Shown here piece after piece: positions 9,579-18,747 of a stretch of 64,000 nucleotides of DNA. Made by a program: the position numbers and the translations under genes. Location: NCBI GenBank assembly GCA_045644465.1, contig JAZRGV010000029.1:18873-82872 (forward strand). The letters run 5' to 3'. The DNA is from HGM04593 sp045644465 (GTDB taxonomy: Bacteria > Bacteroidota > Bacteroidia > Bacteroidales > Bacteroidaceae). Under the pieces are notes generated by a model, which made no database searches, had not been told where the DNA came from, and saw nothing but the letters and a program-made list of their open reading frames with translations. Positions within the stretch are counted from its first letter, which is position 1; every line of letters starts with the position of its first letter.

Positions 9579-10685
9579 TTATACCTTCAAGAATATACCC
9601 TTGCGATATAGGAGATATAGCAACACCCAGCACACAAACACATAACAGCACCAATACAGCGACAGATAATACTGCTGTGGTAAAAGAGACAGCAAACCAC
9701 CGAAAAGCTTTTGTACAGGACGATGAAAATCAAAGAACTGCTGCATTATATATATGGTTATCGAGTTCATTCCTATTACTCTAAAAAAGAACGACCATTT
9801 TTTTAAACTAACCACATCAATTACAAGATAAAACAATGCAAAAAGCAATAGCGACCATCCTGCGGCAAAAAGCACGAATGAGCTTGTCCACAAATTCTTA
9901 TTGATAGGAAAAACGATACCCCACGCATAGCCGAAAACAAGCAGAATCAAAGAAGCAAAAAGCATTATCCCAACCTTTCTATAACCTTTTGTTCCATTGT
10001 CGCGCACATATACGCCTGTAAAAATACCCGTCATGGCTGTAACAACAGCCGGCAAAGTTGACAACAAGCCCTCGGGATCATGTATTTTCAGATGCAATAC
10101 ACCTGGCAAGAAAAGCCTATCAATGTACCCCACAACAGAGCCTTCCATTGAGAACGAAGACACACCGGGCAAAGCATCAGGAGCTTTTACAAGAGCGAGC
10201 AAAGCCCAATACCCCAAAAGAATCACAGCAGACAGCACAGCCGATACACGAACACCCGCATAAAGATATATTATTGCAGCTATTGCCCATGCGACACCTA
10301 TTCGTCCAAGAACACTGGCATAGCGCATATTCTCTAAATCAAAATCCAGCAAACCATTGTACAGCATACCGAACAACACAAGCAAAGCAGCTCTACGCAC
10401 AATCTTCAGCACCGCCCTAACCTTATTCTTACCCATCTTGGCAAGAGAAAAAGGAAACGAGATACCTGCAAGAAAGAGAAATAAAGGAAATATCAAGTCA
10501 TAGAAAGCAAAGCCATTCCACTCCTTATGCCCCATTTGCTCCACTACTACCGTTGATACATTTTGGGGTAAGAACGAGGATAGCGAAAGCAACAACGCTC
10601 CTCCACCCATCAAAAAGAACATATCAAAGCCACGCAAGGCATCCAAAGATAATAGGCGTTTATTCTCTTTAACTTTATCTTTCAT
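9579..10685 (-). CDS. DUF5009/HGSNAT-like multipass membrane acyltransferase-family protein
   Basis: A 368-residue protein with about ten hydrophobic segments. The N-terminus RLLSLDALRGFDMFFLMGG is the signature of the family related to heparan-alpha-glucosaminide N-acetyltransferase (COG4299/DUF5009); members are thought to move acyl groups across the inner membrane onto sugars or other envelope molecules. The C-terminal pattern (SITIYIMQQFFDF) also fits. It follows the nitroreductase gene by three bases and so is probably co-transcribed with nrdD-nrdG-nitroreductase, although no functional link to dNTP synthesis is obvious. Substrate unknown. Confidence 0.8.
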   Translation of the reverse strand: MKDKVKENKRLLSLDALRGFDMFFLMGGGALLLSLSSFLPQNVSTVVVEQMGHKEWNGFAFYDLIFPLFLFLAGISFPFSLAKMGKNKVRAVLKIVRRAALLVLFGMLYNGLLDFDLENMRYASVLGRIGVAWAIAAIIYLYAGVRVSAVLSAVILLGYWALLALVKAPDALPGVSSFSMEGSVVGYIDRLFLPGVLHLKIHDPEGLLSTLPAVVTAMTGIFTGVYVRDNGTKGYRKVGIMLFASLILLVFGYAWGIVFPINKNLWTSSFVLFAAGWSLLLFALFYLVIDVVSLKKWSFFFRVIGMNSITIYIMQQFFDFHRPVQKLFGGLLSLLPQQYYLSLYWCCYVFVCWVLLYLLYRKGIFLKV

Positions 10686-10688
10686 ATA

Positions 10689-11324
10689 TCATTCAATTAT
10701 AAGGTCATCCAATTGCAACTTAGGAACATAATGAATTCCGTTTTCACGATAATAATTGCAATTGCCATCAACAGGCATATCCACAAGCTCTACACTCTCG
10801 GCACTCTTACCTATAGGAATGACAACCAACGGTTCGTATGGCAACGAAAGATTTTCCTTTATACTTTCCTTATCAAAGGACATCAAACAAATCCCGTTAA
10901 GCCCAATCTCTGTAGCCTGCAACAACATGCTCTGCACCGATATCCCCAAATCGATGTATGTGCTTACATGTGGTTCACATGTAGAACACACCACTATAAA
11001 AGCATTTGGCTCAGTACCCGGTAATGGCAACTTTACATCGCTCAGCGCACTTCCCATAGCTATATGCGGAAGCACAAGATGTGCGCGTTCCTCGGTAACA
11101 AGCGCAAAACGCAATAATTGTCTATTACGCGCCGATGCTATCTTACTATTTACAGAGACAATACGCACGAGTTGATCCCTGCGTACTTTGAAAGAGCTGT
11201 CATATCCTCTTGTACTACGGTTCTTCAATAACAAAGCCGACAAAGAGCTTTTGCCCTTTGTCGAAGTTTTTCCGGTGTTGGAACGAAATTGTTCCATCCT
11301 TTTTTCGAGATAATTGTCTGCCAT
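10689..11324 (-). CDS. Nitroreductase-family flavoprotein
   Basis: A 211-residue protein with the nitroreductase fold pattern: LLKNRSTRGYDSSF near residue 33 (FMN-binding Arg/Ser region), the SARNRQLLRFALV segment near 62, and DLGISVQSMLLQATEIGLNGICL near 125. It probably uses FMN and NAD(P)H to reduce nitro compounds, quinones or a related acceptor. It lies nine bases after nrdG in the same direction and is likely in the nrdDG operon. The first 25 residues are a charged extension that I cannot assign. Confidence 0.85.
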   Translation of the reverse strand: MADNYLEKRMEQFRSNTGKTSTKGKSSLSALLLKNRSTRGYDSSFKVRRDQLVRIVSVNSKIASARNRQLLRFALVTEERAHLVLPHIAMGSALSDVKLPLPGTEPNAFIVVCSTCEPHVSTYIDLGISVQSMLLQATEIGLNGICLMSFDKESIKENLSLPYEPLVVIPIGKSAESVELVDMPVDGNCNYYRENGIHYVPKLQLDDLIIE

Positions 11325-11333
11325 AAGGCTCTT

Positions 11334-11828
11334 CTATATATCCAATAACACTACTTTACCGTTTTTCAGAGACTCTCGAACATTTATCAGTCGCTGATTA
11401 CTGCTCCCTCTAAAATGAAGACTCTCATCTTTCAGTGCCTCCACAAAACGGCCGTCAACAAGTACATCTATATATTCCAGTAGCTTTCTTTGTTGAGCAT
11501 TTTTCAACAGTTCTTCAAAAAGATAACCTGTATAACACCATATATTCTTGCTGCTACGCTCTTTTACAGCTTTAGCCAAAGCGGTAAACCCGGCTGCTTG
11601 GAACATAGGGTCACCACCCGAGAAGGTTACATCGGCAAACGGATCGGCAAGTATTACATCGAGTATATCCTCAACATCAACATCGCGCCCATTTGCAATA
11701 TCCCACGATTGTGGATTATGACACCCCGGACAATGGTTAGGACAACCGGCACAATAGACGGTTGTCCTAAATCCCGGCCCATCGACCGTTGTATCTTCCA
11801 CTATTTCCAATATGGAGATAGTTGCCAT
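11334..11828 (-). CDS. nrdG: Anaerobic ribonucleoside-triphosphate reductase activating protein
   Basis: A 164-residue radical-SAM enzyme. The cluster motif is CAGCPNHC (CxxxCxxC) near residue 27, preceded by TTVDGPGFRTTVY; FSGGDPM near 70 is the SAM-binding GGD element. NrdG uses a [4Fe-4S] cluster and S-adenosylmethionine to place the glycyl radical on NrdD under anaerobic conditions. It starts one base after the nrdD stop, so the two are translationally coupled. Length is normal. Confidence 0.97.
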   Translation of the reverse strand: MATISILEIVEDTTVDGPGFRTTVYCAGCPNHCPGCHNPQSWDIANGRDVDVEDILDVILADPFADVTFSGGDPMFQAAGFTALAKAVKERSSKNIWCYTGYLFEELLKNAQQRKLLEYIDVLVDGRFVEALKDESLHFRGSSNQRLINVRESLKNGKVVLLDI

Positions 11829-11829
11829 T

Positions 11830-14037
11830 TTATTCGTGTATTACGCGGTCATTAAGTTCGGCAAGTTTTGCCTTGTTCCAACGGTCGGTAGTACCTACAA
11901 GGTAACCGGTGATACGCTGCAACTTGTCAATATTCTTGCTACCACATTTTGGACACTCCTGCAAATCTTTTGCCGAGTTCTCATGACCACAATCGAGACA
12001 ACGGTTACGGTTGTGGTTAACAGAGCCATATCCAATGCTGTACTCATCCATCATGTCAACCACACGCATAATAGCCTCGGGGTTATGTGTTGCATCACCG
12101 TCAATCTCTACATAGAAGATATGTCCACCACCGGTCAAAGCGTGGTAAGGAGCCTCAATCTCGGCTTTACGACGTGCACTGCACTTGTAATATACAGGAA
12201 CATGGTTACTATTTGTATAATAGTCGCGGTCTGTTACGCCTTCGATAACACCAAAGCGTTTGCGGTCGCCACGTGTAAAACGTCCCGACAATCCCTCGGC
12301 CGGTGTGGCCAAAATACTATAGTTATGCTGATACTGCTCCGAGAAGCCGTTTGCACGGTCGCGCATATATGTTACGATGCGTACACCCAACTCCTGCGCC
12401 TCTTCGCTTTCACCATGATGCTTACCGGTAAGAGCAACAAGACACTCGGCAAGACCAATAAAACCAATACCAAGAGTACCCTGATTTATAACCGGAGCTA
12501 TAGTATCGCCAGGTTTCAACTTATCACAACCGAGCCACAACGATGACATAAGAAGTGGGAACTGTTTTGCAAAAGCGGTCTTCTGGAACTCCATACGCTC
12601 ATGCAACTGACGAGCTGTAATATCCAAAAGATTATCAAGCTTTGCAAAGAACATAGAGATTCTCTGTTCCTTGTCTGCCACCTCCATACACTCTATGGCA
12701 AGACGAACAATATTTATTGTCGAGAACGAAAGATTACCACGACCCACCGAAGTCTTTGGACCAAAGCGGTTTTCATAAACACGTGTACGACAACCCATTG
12801 TTGCTACCTCGTGTATATAACGTTTTGGATCATCGGCCTTCCACTCCTCGCTCTGGTTGAATGTAGCATCAAGGTTCAAGAAATTAGGGAAGAAACGACG
12901 TGCAGTAACCTTACATGCAAGCTGATAGAGGTCGTAGTTACGGTCGCCTGGCAAATAGCTCACGCCACGTTTCTTTTTCCAGATTTGGATAGGGAATATT
13001 GCTGTTTCACCATTACCAACACCACGGTATGTGCTGTTAAGCAACTCACGCATAATACAACGACCCTCGGCCGATGTATCTGTACCATAGTTGATAGAGC
13101 TGAACACTACCTGATTTCCACCACGTGAATGGATGGTGTTCATATTATGGATAAACGCCTCCATAGCCTGATGCACACGTGCAACAGTTTTGTTAATGGC
13201 ATGTTGCATGATACGATCGTCGCCACTAAGGAAATCAAGAGGCTGTGATATATAATCCACAATCTCCTTATTATATAGGTGTGAATAATTAGCGCCTGTC
13301 AAATCTTCGATAGCCTTAACCTCTTCGATAAAACTTGTGCGAACATAAGGAGCGAGATAGAAATCAAAGGCAGGAATTGCCTGACCACCATGCATCTCGT
13401 TCTGAGCTGTTTCCATTGATATACAAGCAATGATACTTGCGGTCTCGATGCGCTTTGCCGGACGCGATTCACCATGACCAGCATTGAAACCGTTCAACAA
13501 GATATTGTCAAGAGGATGCTGACAGCATGTAAGACTCTTTGTTGGATAGTAATCCTTGTCGTGAATATGCAGATAATTGTGACGTACAGCATCTACGACC
13601 TCTTCACTTAGAAGGAAGTCGTCAACAAAAGGCTTTGTAGTCTCGCTTGCGAACTTCATCATCATTCCTGCCGGAGTATCGGCGTTCATGTTGGCATTTT
13701 CACGAGTTACATCGTTAGACTGAATGTTGATAATCTCTTGGAAGATATCACGAGTCTTTGCCTTACGTGCAATACGGCGTTGATTACGATAAGCAATATA
13801 CTTCTGCGCAACATCCTTACGGCTACTCTTCATGAGCTCAAGCTCAACCATATCCTGAATAGCCTCTACAGTCATCTGCGCTTCACCTCGGAAAGATATA
13901 TGGTCGGTTATCTGACGGATAAGCGACATATCCTCACCCTTGTCGGTGTGAAGCATAGCCTTACGAATAGCTGTAATAATTTTTTCTTCATTAAAGCCGA
14001 CGATGCGTCCGTCGCGCTTAACAACAGTCTGAATCAT
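11830..14037 (-). CDS. nrdD: Class III anaerobic ribonucleoside-triphosphate reductase
   Basis: A 735-residue enzyme that reduces ribonucleotides to deoxyribonucleotides in the absence of oxygen. The N-terminal ATP-cone (VVKRDGRIVGFNEEKI, residues 5-20, to about 95) senses ATP/dATP. The C-terminus has a four-cysteine zinc site (CLDC near 683 and CPKC near 697) and the glycyl-radical region RITGYLVGTTDRWN near 710. It is the first gene of the operon nrdD-nrdG-nitroreductase-DUF5009-like, with a consensus promoter 40 to 70 bases upstream. I saw no oxygen-dependent class I reductase here, which fits an anaerobe. Confidence 0.97.
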   Translation of the reverse strand: MIQTVVKRDGRIVGFNEEKIITAIRKAMLHTDKGEDMSLIRQITDHISFRGEAQMTVEAIQDMVELELMKSSRKDVAQKYIAYRNQRRIARKAKTRDIFQEIINIQSNDVTRENANMNADTPAGMMMKFASETTKPFVDDFLLSEEVVDAVRHNYLHIHDKDYYPTKSLTCCQHPLDNILLNGFNAGHGESRPAKRIETASIIACISMETAQNEMHGGQAIPAFDFYLAPYVRTSFIEEVKAIEDLTGANYSHLYNKEIVDYISQPLDFLSGDDRIMQHAINKTVARVHQAMEAFIHNMNTIHSRGGNQVVFSSINYGTDTSAEGRCIMRELLNSTYRGVGNGETAIFPIQIWKKKRGVSYLPGDRNYDLYQLACKVTARRFFPNFLNLDATFNQSEEWKADDPKRYIHEVATMGCRTRVYENRFGPKTSVGRGNLSFSTINIVRLAIECMEVADKEQRISMFFAKLDNLLDITARQLHERMEFQKTAFAKQFPLLMSSLWLGCDKLKPGDTIAPVINQGTLGIGFIGLAECLVALTGKHHGESEEAQELGVRIVTYMRDRANGFSEQYQHNYSILATPAEGLSGRFTRGDRKRFGVIEGVTDRDYYTNSNHVPVYYKCSARRKAEIEAPYHALTGGGHIFYVEIDGDATHNPEAIMRVVDMMDEYSIGYGSVNHNRNRCLDCGHENSAKDLQECPKCGSKNIDKLQRITGYLVGTTDRWNKAKLAELNDRVIHE

Positions 14038-14076
14038 ATATGTTATTGGATTTTTGTTTCAACAAGGAATACTATG

Positions 14077-14106
14077 CAAAAATATATAAAGTAAAATAAA
14101 AAACAA
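14077..14106 (-). promoter_or_regulatory. Promoter of the nrdD operon
   Basis: Minus strand: TTG (14106-14104), 19-bp spacer, TATTTTTG (14084-14077). Both elements and the spacing match the Bacteroidetes housekeeping promoter. It sits 40 bases upstream of the nrdD start. I did not recognise an NrdR box. Confidence 0.7.
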
Positions 14107-14288
14107 TAAGAATAGCCATAAAAGATATCAACAATTTTAAAATCATTTTACCCCTTATAACAAAGACACAAAATGTTAATTTTTAAAAACTTGTTTGGTG
14201 AAATATTGCCGTTCTAAAACTTTTTGCTAAATTGCAAGCCCGAGAGAATAAACTACCAATTATTAACCTCAACAACCCTTATTATAAT

Positions 14289-14462
14289 ATGATTGTATGG
14301 ATAGTAATAGGCAGCATTTTGGTTATTGCATTCTGCTATAAAGCAATAATCAAATTACATCGCAGAAAACATTGCGGAAGTCATCACCCAAACATCAACA
14401 CACGAAAAAAGAGACTCAGATTCGTCAACCGCTTCCGTCATCTCGAAGGAGTAGGAGACTAA
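14289..14462 (+). CDS. Small single-pass membrane protein, unknown function
   Basis: A 57-residue frame starting at ATG 14289; an upstream TTG at 14232 would extend it by 19 residues but has little support. Residues 2-21 are one hydrophobic helix (IVWIVIGSILVIAFCYKAI), followed by a strongly basic tail rich in Arg, His and Lys. It lies 26 bases before fabK in the same direction and may be co-transcribed. I do not recognise the family; it could be a real small membrane protein or a chance frame in the fabK leader. Confidence 0.45.
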   Translation: MIVWIVIGSILVIAFCYKAIIKLHRRKHCGSHHPNINTRKKRLRFVNRFRHLEGVGD

Positions 14463-14488
14463 CATATTAATATATACAAGAAATTATT

Positions 14489-15433
14489 ATGATTAAAAGC
14501 AGAATTTGTGAGATTTTAGGAATCAAATATCCAATTTTTCAAGGAGGAATGGCCTGGGTGGCAGATGCAGAACTTGCAGCAGCCGTTTCTAATGCAGGCG
14601 GTTTAGGTCTCATTTCGGCAATCAACGCCGGCACAGAGGCCGTAAGAAACGAAATTCGCAAATGCAAGACCTTGACCGACAAACCGTTTGGAGTAAATAT
14701 AATGCTACAAGCGCCCAATGCAGAAGAGATTGCCAGAATGGTTGTAGAAGAGGGTGTAAAGATTGTAACAACAGGAGCCGGTTCACCCGCCAAATACATG
14801 CCACTATGGAAAGAGCATGACATAAAAGTCATACCCGTCATAGCTTCAATTGCACATGCAGTAAAGATGCAGGCCGCAGGCGCAGACGCCATTGTTGCCG
14901 AAGGCGCTGAATCGGGCGGCCATGTGGGAGAGCTACACACCATGCCACTCATTCCACAAATTGTTGATTCTGTAACAATCCCGGTTGTTGCCGCAGGAGG
15001 CATATGTGACGGCCGAGGAGCCGCAGCTGCATTTATGCTTGGAGCAGAAGCGGTACAGGTAGGAACACGTTTCATTTCGGCTACCGAATGTAATGCTCAC
15101 GAGAACTACAAGGATAAGCTCATCAAAGCCACCGAAATATCCACCATTGTAACAGGCAAATCCCTTGGACACCCGGTACGCTCACTCAAAACTCCGTTCT
15201 CAAGAAATTTTGCAAAAATGGAGACAGACCCCAATGTAACCCCCGAAGAAATTCTTGAATTCGGCGGTGGCGCACTGCGCAAAGCCGTACAGGAAGGCGA
15301 CCCAAATGGTAGTTACATGGCAGGCGAGTGTGCAGGACTTGTAAAGAGGATAGAACCTGCTGCCGCCATTGTAGAAGACATTATACTTGGAGCCGAAAAG
15401 GTCATAAAAGAAGCAATGAACAGGTTATATTAA
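14489..15433 (+). CDS. fabK: FMN-dependent enoyl-[acyl-carrier-protein] reductase II
   Basis: A 314-residue TIM-barrel flavoprotein of the nitronate monooxygenase/FabK family. It closely follows the streptococcal FabK pattern: YPIFQGGMAWVADAELAAAV at residues 14-33, KPFGVNIML near 70, the active-site-region histidine in ESGGHVGEL near 145, VVAAGGICDGRGAAAAF near 170, and GAEAVQVGTRFI. FabK performs the last reduction of the type II fatty-acid elongation cycle with NAD(P)H. The close resemblance favours FabK over a general nitronate monooxygenase. It ends just before a strong terminator. Confidence 0.88.
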   Translation: MIKSRICEILGIKYPIFQGGMAWVADAELAAAVSNAGGLGLISAINAGTEAVRNEIRKCKTLTDKPFGVNIMLQAPNAEEIARMVVEEGVKIVTTGAGSPAKYMPLWKEHDIKVIPVIASIAHAVKMQAAGADAIVAEGAESGGHVGELHTMPLIPQIVDSVTIPVVAAGGICDGRGAAAAFMLGAEAVQVGTRFISATECNAHENYKDKLIKATEISTIVTGKSLGHPVRSLKTPFSRNFAKMETDPNVTPEEILEFGGGALRKAVQEGDPNGSYMAGECAGLVKRIEPAAAIVEDIILGAEKVIKEAMNRLY

Positions 15434-15456
15434 CCGATGAAAACAAGCATATCATA

Positions 15457-15494
15457 AAAAATCAAATGGAGCAAAACTGCTCCATTTGATTTTT
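15457..15494 (+). terminator. Rho-independent terminator after fabK
   Basis: A 17-bp perfect stem (15457-15473 with 15478-15494) closed by loop AAAC; the 3' arm ends in TTTTT. It lies 24 bases after the fabK stop and before the nhaA promoter. Confidence 0.85.
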
Positions 15495-15602
15495 ATTTAT
15501 ACAAGCAATCTCGGCCTAACGACAAACAGTCTTATCGAAAAAGCCTATTACTGTTATCGAAATTAACAACAAGTGACGATATTCGCACCATAAAAAAGAT
15601 TG

Positions 15603-15610
15603 TAATTTTG
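15603..15610 (+). promoter_or_regulatory. Putative -7 box of nhaA
   Basis: TAATTTTG matches TAnnTTTG and lies 50 bases before the nhaA ATG. No clear -33 element at the usual spacing. Confidence 0.4.
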
Positions 15611-15660
15611 CATCGCTTTTTTGCATAATTTAAGAATTATAAATATAAACAGATAAAGAA

Positions 15661-17004
15661 ATGACAAACAATTACAGTTTTAAAAGCATGGTCAAGAAAT
15701 ATGTGAACAGCAGTGCTGTTCTCATAATATGCGCCATACTTGCTCTTATTTTTGCAAACTCACCGCTGAAAGAAGGCTTCTTCAAATTCTGGAACAACGA
15801 GGTAAGCCTATCAATAGGCGAATTCAACCTTTTCAGCCATAATGGACACAGCATGACCCTAATACAAGTTATCAACGATTTCCTTATGGCAATATTCTTT
15901 TTGTCGGTTGGACTTGAGATAAAAAGAGAAATACTTGTTGGAGAACTATCATCGACAAAAAAGGCTATGCTGCCTATCATTGGCGCTTGCGGTGGTATGC
16001 TAATTCCGGTACTTTTCTTTTGGCTCACTTGCCCCAATGACCCCGATATGCTGAGAGGAGTGGCTATACCAATGGCGACAGATATCGCATTCTCACTTGG
16101 CGTACTATCAATCTTTGACAAGAGAGTACCAATTGGCTTAAAAATCTTCCTTGCAGCGCTTGCAGTAGCCGACGACCTTGGTGGCATAATAGTCATTGCT
16201 CTTTTTTATTCATCAACAATAGACCTTTATTACTTAATGCTTGCAGGCCTATGCGTTGCTGTTCTAATTATTGGAAACAACAGAAAGATAATGTCCAAAA
16301 ACTTTTACCTTGTAACAGGTATTGTACTTTGGTATTTTATGCTTAACTCAGGCATACATGCAACTATCGCCGGCGTAATTGTAGCATTCTGTGTTCCCGG
16401 CTCATTACGCAAGGGGGCTACACGTTACATTCAGCGCATCAAAGAAAACATCAATAGTTTCGACGAGGTCCACGTAGTAGGTAAGCACCACACCGCAATA
16501 CTCACACACGAGGAGATACACAAACTAAAGAGCATTGAATCTGCAGCCGATAAACTAATCAGCCCACTACAGGAGTTCGAGGACAGTCTTCACAACATTA
16601 TAGGCTACATCATTATCCCGCTTTTTGCATTCGCCAATGTTGGAATAGACCTTTCTGCAATGAATACAGGAAGCCTTGTTGGCGGAATAGGACTTTCTGT
16701 GATCGTTGGCCTTGTTGCCGGAAAGTTCATTGGAGTATTCTCTTTCTCTTGGTTGGCCATTAAATTCGGCATCGTACAACTGCCACAAGGAGCAAATTGG
16801 AAATCATTCGCATCGGTGTGCATGCTCTGCGGTATAGGACTTACAGTTTCCATATTTATTGCAGACCTGTCATACGCAGGACTCGGCAGTGGAACGACAT
16901 TGCTGTCTGAAGCCAAGCTTGGCATACTTTGTGGTTCTATAATATCAGCCGCACTTGGATGTATCCTGCTCAACAAATACTTGCCAAAAAGCCCGAATCA
17001 ATAA
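15661..17004 (+). CDS. nhaA: Na+/H+ antiporter NhaA
   Basis: A 447-residue inner-membrane antiporter with about 12 hydrophobic segments. Family signatures are clear: FFLSVGLEIKREILVGELS near residue 80, ATDIAFSLGVL near 140, and ALAVADDLGGIIVIALFYSS near 165, which contains the two adjacent aspartates that bind Na+ and H+. It exchanges internal Na+ for external H+ for pH and salt control. A hydrophilic insert of about 50 residues (near 260-310) between helices is common in Bacteroidetes members. Its stop overlaps the stop of the convergent M28 peptidase gene by seven bases. Confidence 0.96.
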   Translation: MTNNYSFKSMVKKYVNSSAVLIICAILALIFANSPLKEGFFKFWNNEVSLSIGEFNLFSHNGHSMTLIQVINDFLMAIFFLSVGLEIKREILVGELSSTKKAMLPIIGACGGMLIPVLFFWLTCPNDPDMLRGVAIPMATDIAFSLGVLSIFDKRVPIGLKIFLAALAVADDLGGIIVIALFYSSTIDLYYLMLAGLCVAVLIIGNNRKIMSKNFYLVTGIVLWYFMLNSGIHATIAGVIVAFCVPGSLRKGATRYIQRIKENINSFDEVHVVGKHHTAILTHEEIHKLKSIESAADKLISPLQEFEDSLHNIIGYIIIPLFAFANVGIDLSAMNTGSLVGGIGLSVIVGLVAGKFIGVFSFSWLAIKFGIVQLPQGANWKSFASVCMLCGIGLTVSIFIADLSYAGLGSGTTLLSEAKLGILCGSIISAALGCILLNKYLPKSPNQ

Positions 17005-18002
17005 CTCACTTCATTTGCCAAGCGCCACAAGCATAGATAGGCCGCACGGGTTATTTCCAGCAGTTTGGAGTAATTTACCTTGTCGGCCGTATCGGATGGA
17101 CGATGATAATCGGGGTGCCCTTCAGTGTGATACCACACAATGGGTACCCCTTTTCTTGCAAATGGCACATTATCGCTACCATCAAGTAGATTTTTTGAAG
17201 CCTTGAAATCAGGTATCAATTCAAGTTTATAGTTCTCCAAATCGGCCTGTAACCATTCACCAAAAGCAGGATTACCGGCAGAATATATATAGCTCAAATT
17301 ACAACGGTTACCCACCGCCGCACGACCAACCATATCAAAGTTCATATAGGCAGAAATCTCCGATAAAAAGGCTGTTCTTTTAACAAAGAACCTCGAGCCA
17401 AGGAAACCTTTTTCCTCACCATCCCAAAAAGCAAAAATTATTGTACGCTCGGGTTGCGTCTTTAACTTTTTTATAGCTTTTGCAAGCTGCATCACAGCCG
17501 AAACACCCGACGCGTTATCGTCGGCGCCATTGTAGCACTGGTCACCTACAAGCGTTGTATCAACACCCAAATGGTCGTAATGCGCACCAACCACAACATA
17601 TCCTTCACCCTTACCGGGAATACAAGCAAGGATATTTTTCATTACACGCTTTTCACAACCTTCAGCAATAAGTTTGTCAAGCGGCATATCGGATTCTGTT
17701 ATCCAATTGCTCTGATTTCTTACCGACTCAAATTCCTGATAATATCCGGAAGACGACAGAGGTTTGACACCCCATTTCTTCAACTGCGACACGATATATT
17801 CAGCTGCCAGTTCGCCACCTCGCAGACCTGCTTCGCGCCCCTCAAAAGAATCATCGGCAAGAGTTGCGACAATATCGCGTGCAACATCTTCACTTATACA
17901 GGAATACCCCTTATTTAAACTATTTTGAGCTACAGCCTCACCCGCAACAAACAGCACTAGGCAAACAAACAACGCAAGAATTGAATTGATTCGGATTTTC
18001 AT
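16998..18002 (-). CDS. Secreted M28-family zinc aminopeptidase
   Basis: A 334-residue protein when started at ATG 18002. That start gives a clean signal peptide (MKIRINSILALFVCLVLF, cut near AVAQ) and sits 16 bases after a -7 box; a longer frame from 18104 would cross that promoter and put 34 residues before the signal. The M28 metal ligands are visible: VVVGAHYDHLG (HxD), NGADDNASG, DGEEKGFLGS and, near the C-terminus, WYHTEGHPDYH. It probably removes N-terminal amino acids from peptides in the periplasm. Tail-to-tail with nhaA. Confidence 0.92.
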   Translation of the reverse strand: MKIRINSILALFVCLVLFVAGEAVAQNSLNKGYSCISEDVARDIVATLADDSFEGREAGLRGGELAAEYIVSQLKKWGVKPLSSSGYYQEFESVRNQSNWITESDMPLDKLIAEGCEKRVMKNILACIPGKGEGYVVVGAHYDHLGVDTTLVGDQCYNGADDNASGVSAVMQLAKAIKKLKTQPERTIIFAFWDGEEKGFLGSRFFVKRTAFLSEISAYMNFDMVGRAAVGNRCNLSYIYSAGNPAFGEWLQADLENYKLELIPDFKASKNLLDGSDNVPFARKGVPIVWYHTEGHPDYHRPSDTADKVNYSKLLEITRAAYLCLWRLANEVSY

Positions 18003-18017
18003 AAAATAAATTTTCGA

Positions 18018-18025
18018 CAAAATTA
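18018..18025 (-). promoter_or_regulatory. -7 box of the M28 peptidase gene
   Basis: Minus strand TAATTTTG, matching TAnnTTTG, 16 bases upstream of the chosen ATG. A CAA/TTG at 18048-18050 gives a long 22-bp spacer, so -33 is weak. The position supports the shorter start. Confidence 0.45.
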
Positions 18026-18214
18026 ACACATTTTTCGCAGGAAATAACAATCCCGAGTTTTTAAAACAACGAATATCCATTTTAGATAGTTGAAACAACG
18101 ACATGCCCCACTATAAACAACAAAGCGACAAAGCATTTATAATTAGCAGAATAGGACACAAGATGAGATATAAACAAATTGTTGAAAACTTTATTTCAAA
18201 TTGTATTCAAAAAA

Positions 18215-18246
18215 TGTGGGGAATTGTGGGGAATTGTGTAATTTTG
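18215..18246 (+). promoter_or_regulatory. dcw cluster promoter with MraZ-type operator repeats
   Basis: TGGGG occurs at 18217-18221 and again at 18227-18231, a 10-bp period, inside the direct repeat TGTGGGGAAT; a degenerate third copy begins at 18235. The -7 box TAATTTTG is at 18239-18246, so the repeats sit across the -33 to -7 region. MraZ is known in other bacteria to bind TGGGN repeats spaced by five bases and repress its own operon. Autorepression of the dcw cluster is therefore inferred. mraZ starts 30 bases downstream. Confidence 0.75.
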
Positions 18247-18276
18247 AAACGATTTATATAAATTAGAGAAAAATCC

Positions 18277-18747
18277 ATGCGTTTCATAGGCAACATAGAG
18301 GCTAAAACAGATAATAAAGGCAGAGTTTTTCTGCCGGCCTGTTTCCGTCATACTCTCCAGAATGAGGGTTGCGATAAGGTAATGTTGCGCAAGGATGTAT
18401 ATCAGGACTGCCTTGTCCTGTACCCAATGTCAAATTGGAACGAGCAACTCGATGCCCTTCGTTCGCGCCTTGACAAATGGAACGCAAAGCATCAGATGAT
18501 TTTCCGACAGTTCGTAGCCGACGTGGAAGAGTTGAGCATAGACACCAATGGCCGCATCCTCTTACCAAAACGATATTTGGCAATGGCCAACATAAAACAG
18601 GAGGTTCGTTTCATTGGCATGGACGACACCATTGAGATTTGGGCAAAAGAGAAAGTTGAAAAGCCATTCATGCCAATCGAAGAGTTTGGACGCGAACTGG
18701 AGAAGATAATGACAAACGAAAGAAGTACAGGCTATGAACGAGAATAA
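18277..18747 (+). CDS. mraZ: Division/cell wall cluster transcriptional repressor MraZ
   Basis: A 156-residue protein with two AbrB-like swapped-hairpin domains: IEAKTDNKGRVFLPACFR at residues 7-24 and LSIDTNGRILLPKRYL near 88-103. Each carries the DxxGR(V/I)xLP core used for DNA contact. MraZ forms rings that bind repeated TGGGN sites and controls the dcw operon. It is the first gene of the cluster and overlaps rsmH by 14 bases, with TGGGG repeats lying just upstream. Confidence 0.96.
   Translation: MRFIGNIEAKTDNKGRVFLPACFRHTLQNEGCDKVMLRKDVYQDCLVLYPMSNWNEQLDALRSRLDKWNAKHQMIFRQFVADVEELSIDTNGRILLPKRYLAMANIKQEVRFIGMDDTIEIWAKEKVEKPFMPIEEFGRELEKIMTNERSTGYERE

Noticed and set aside
14232..14288. 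TTG-initiated extension of the small membrane protein
   Set aside because: Polar residues without homology support; ATG 14289 directly precedes the membrane helix.
18003..18104. N-terminal extension of the M28 peptidase
   Set aside because: Places a signal peptide internally and overlaps the -7 box at 18018-18025.
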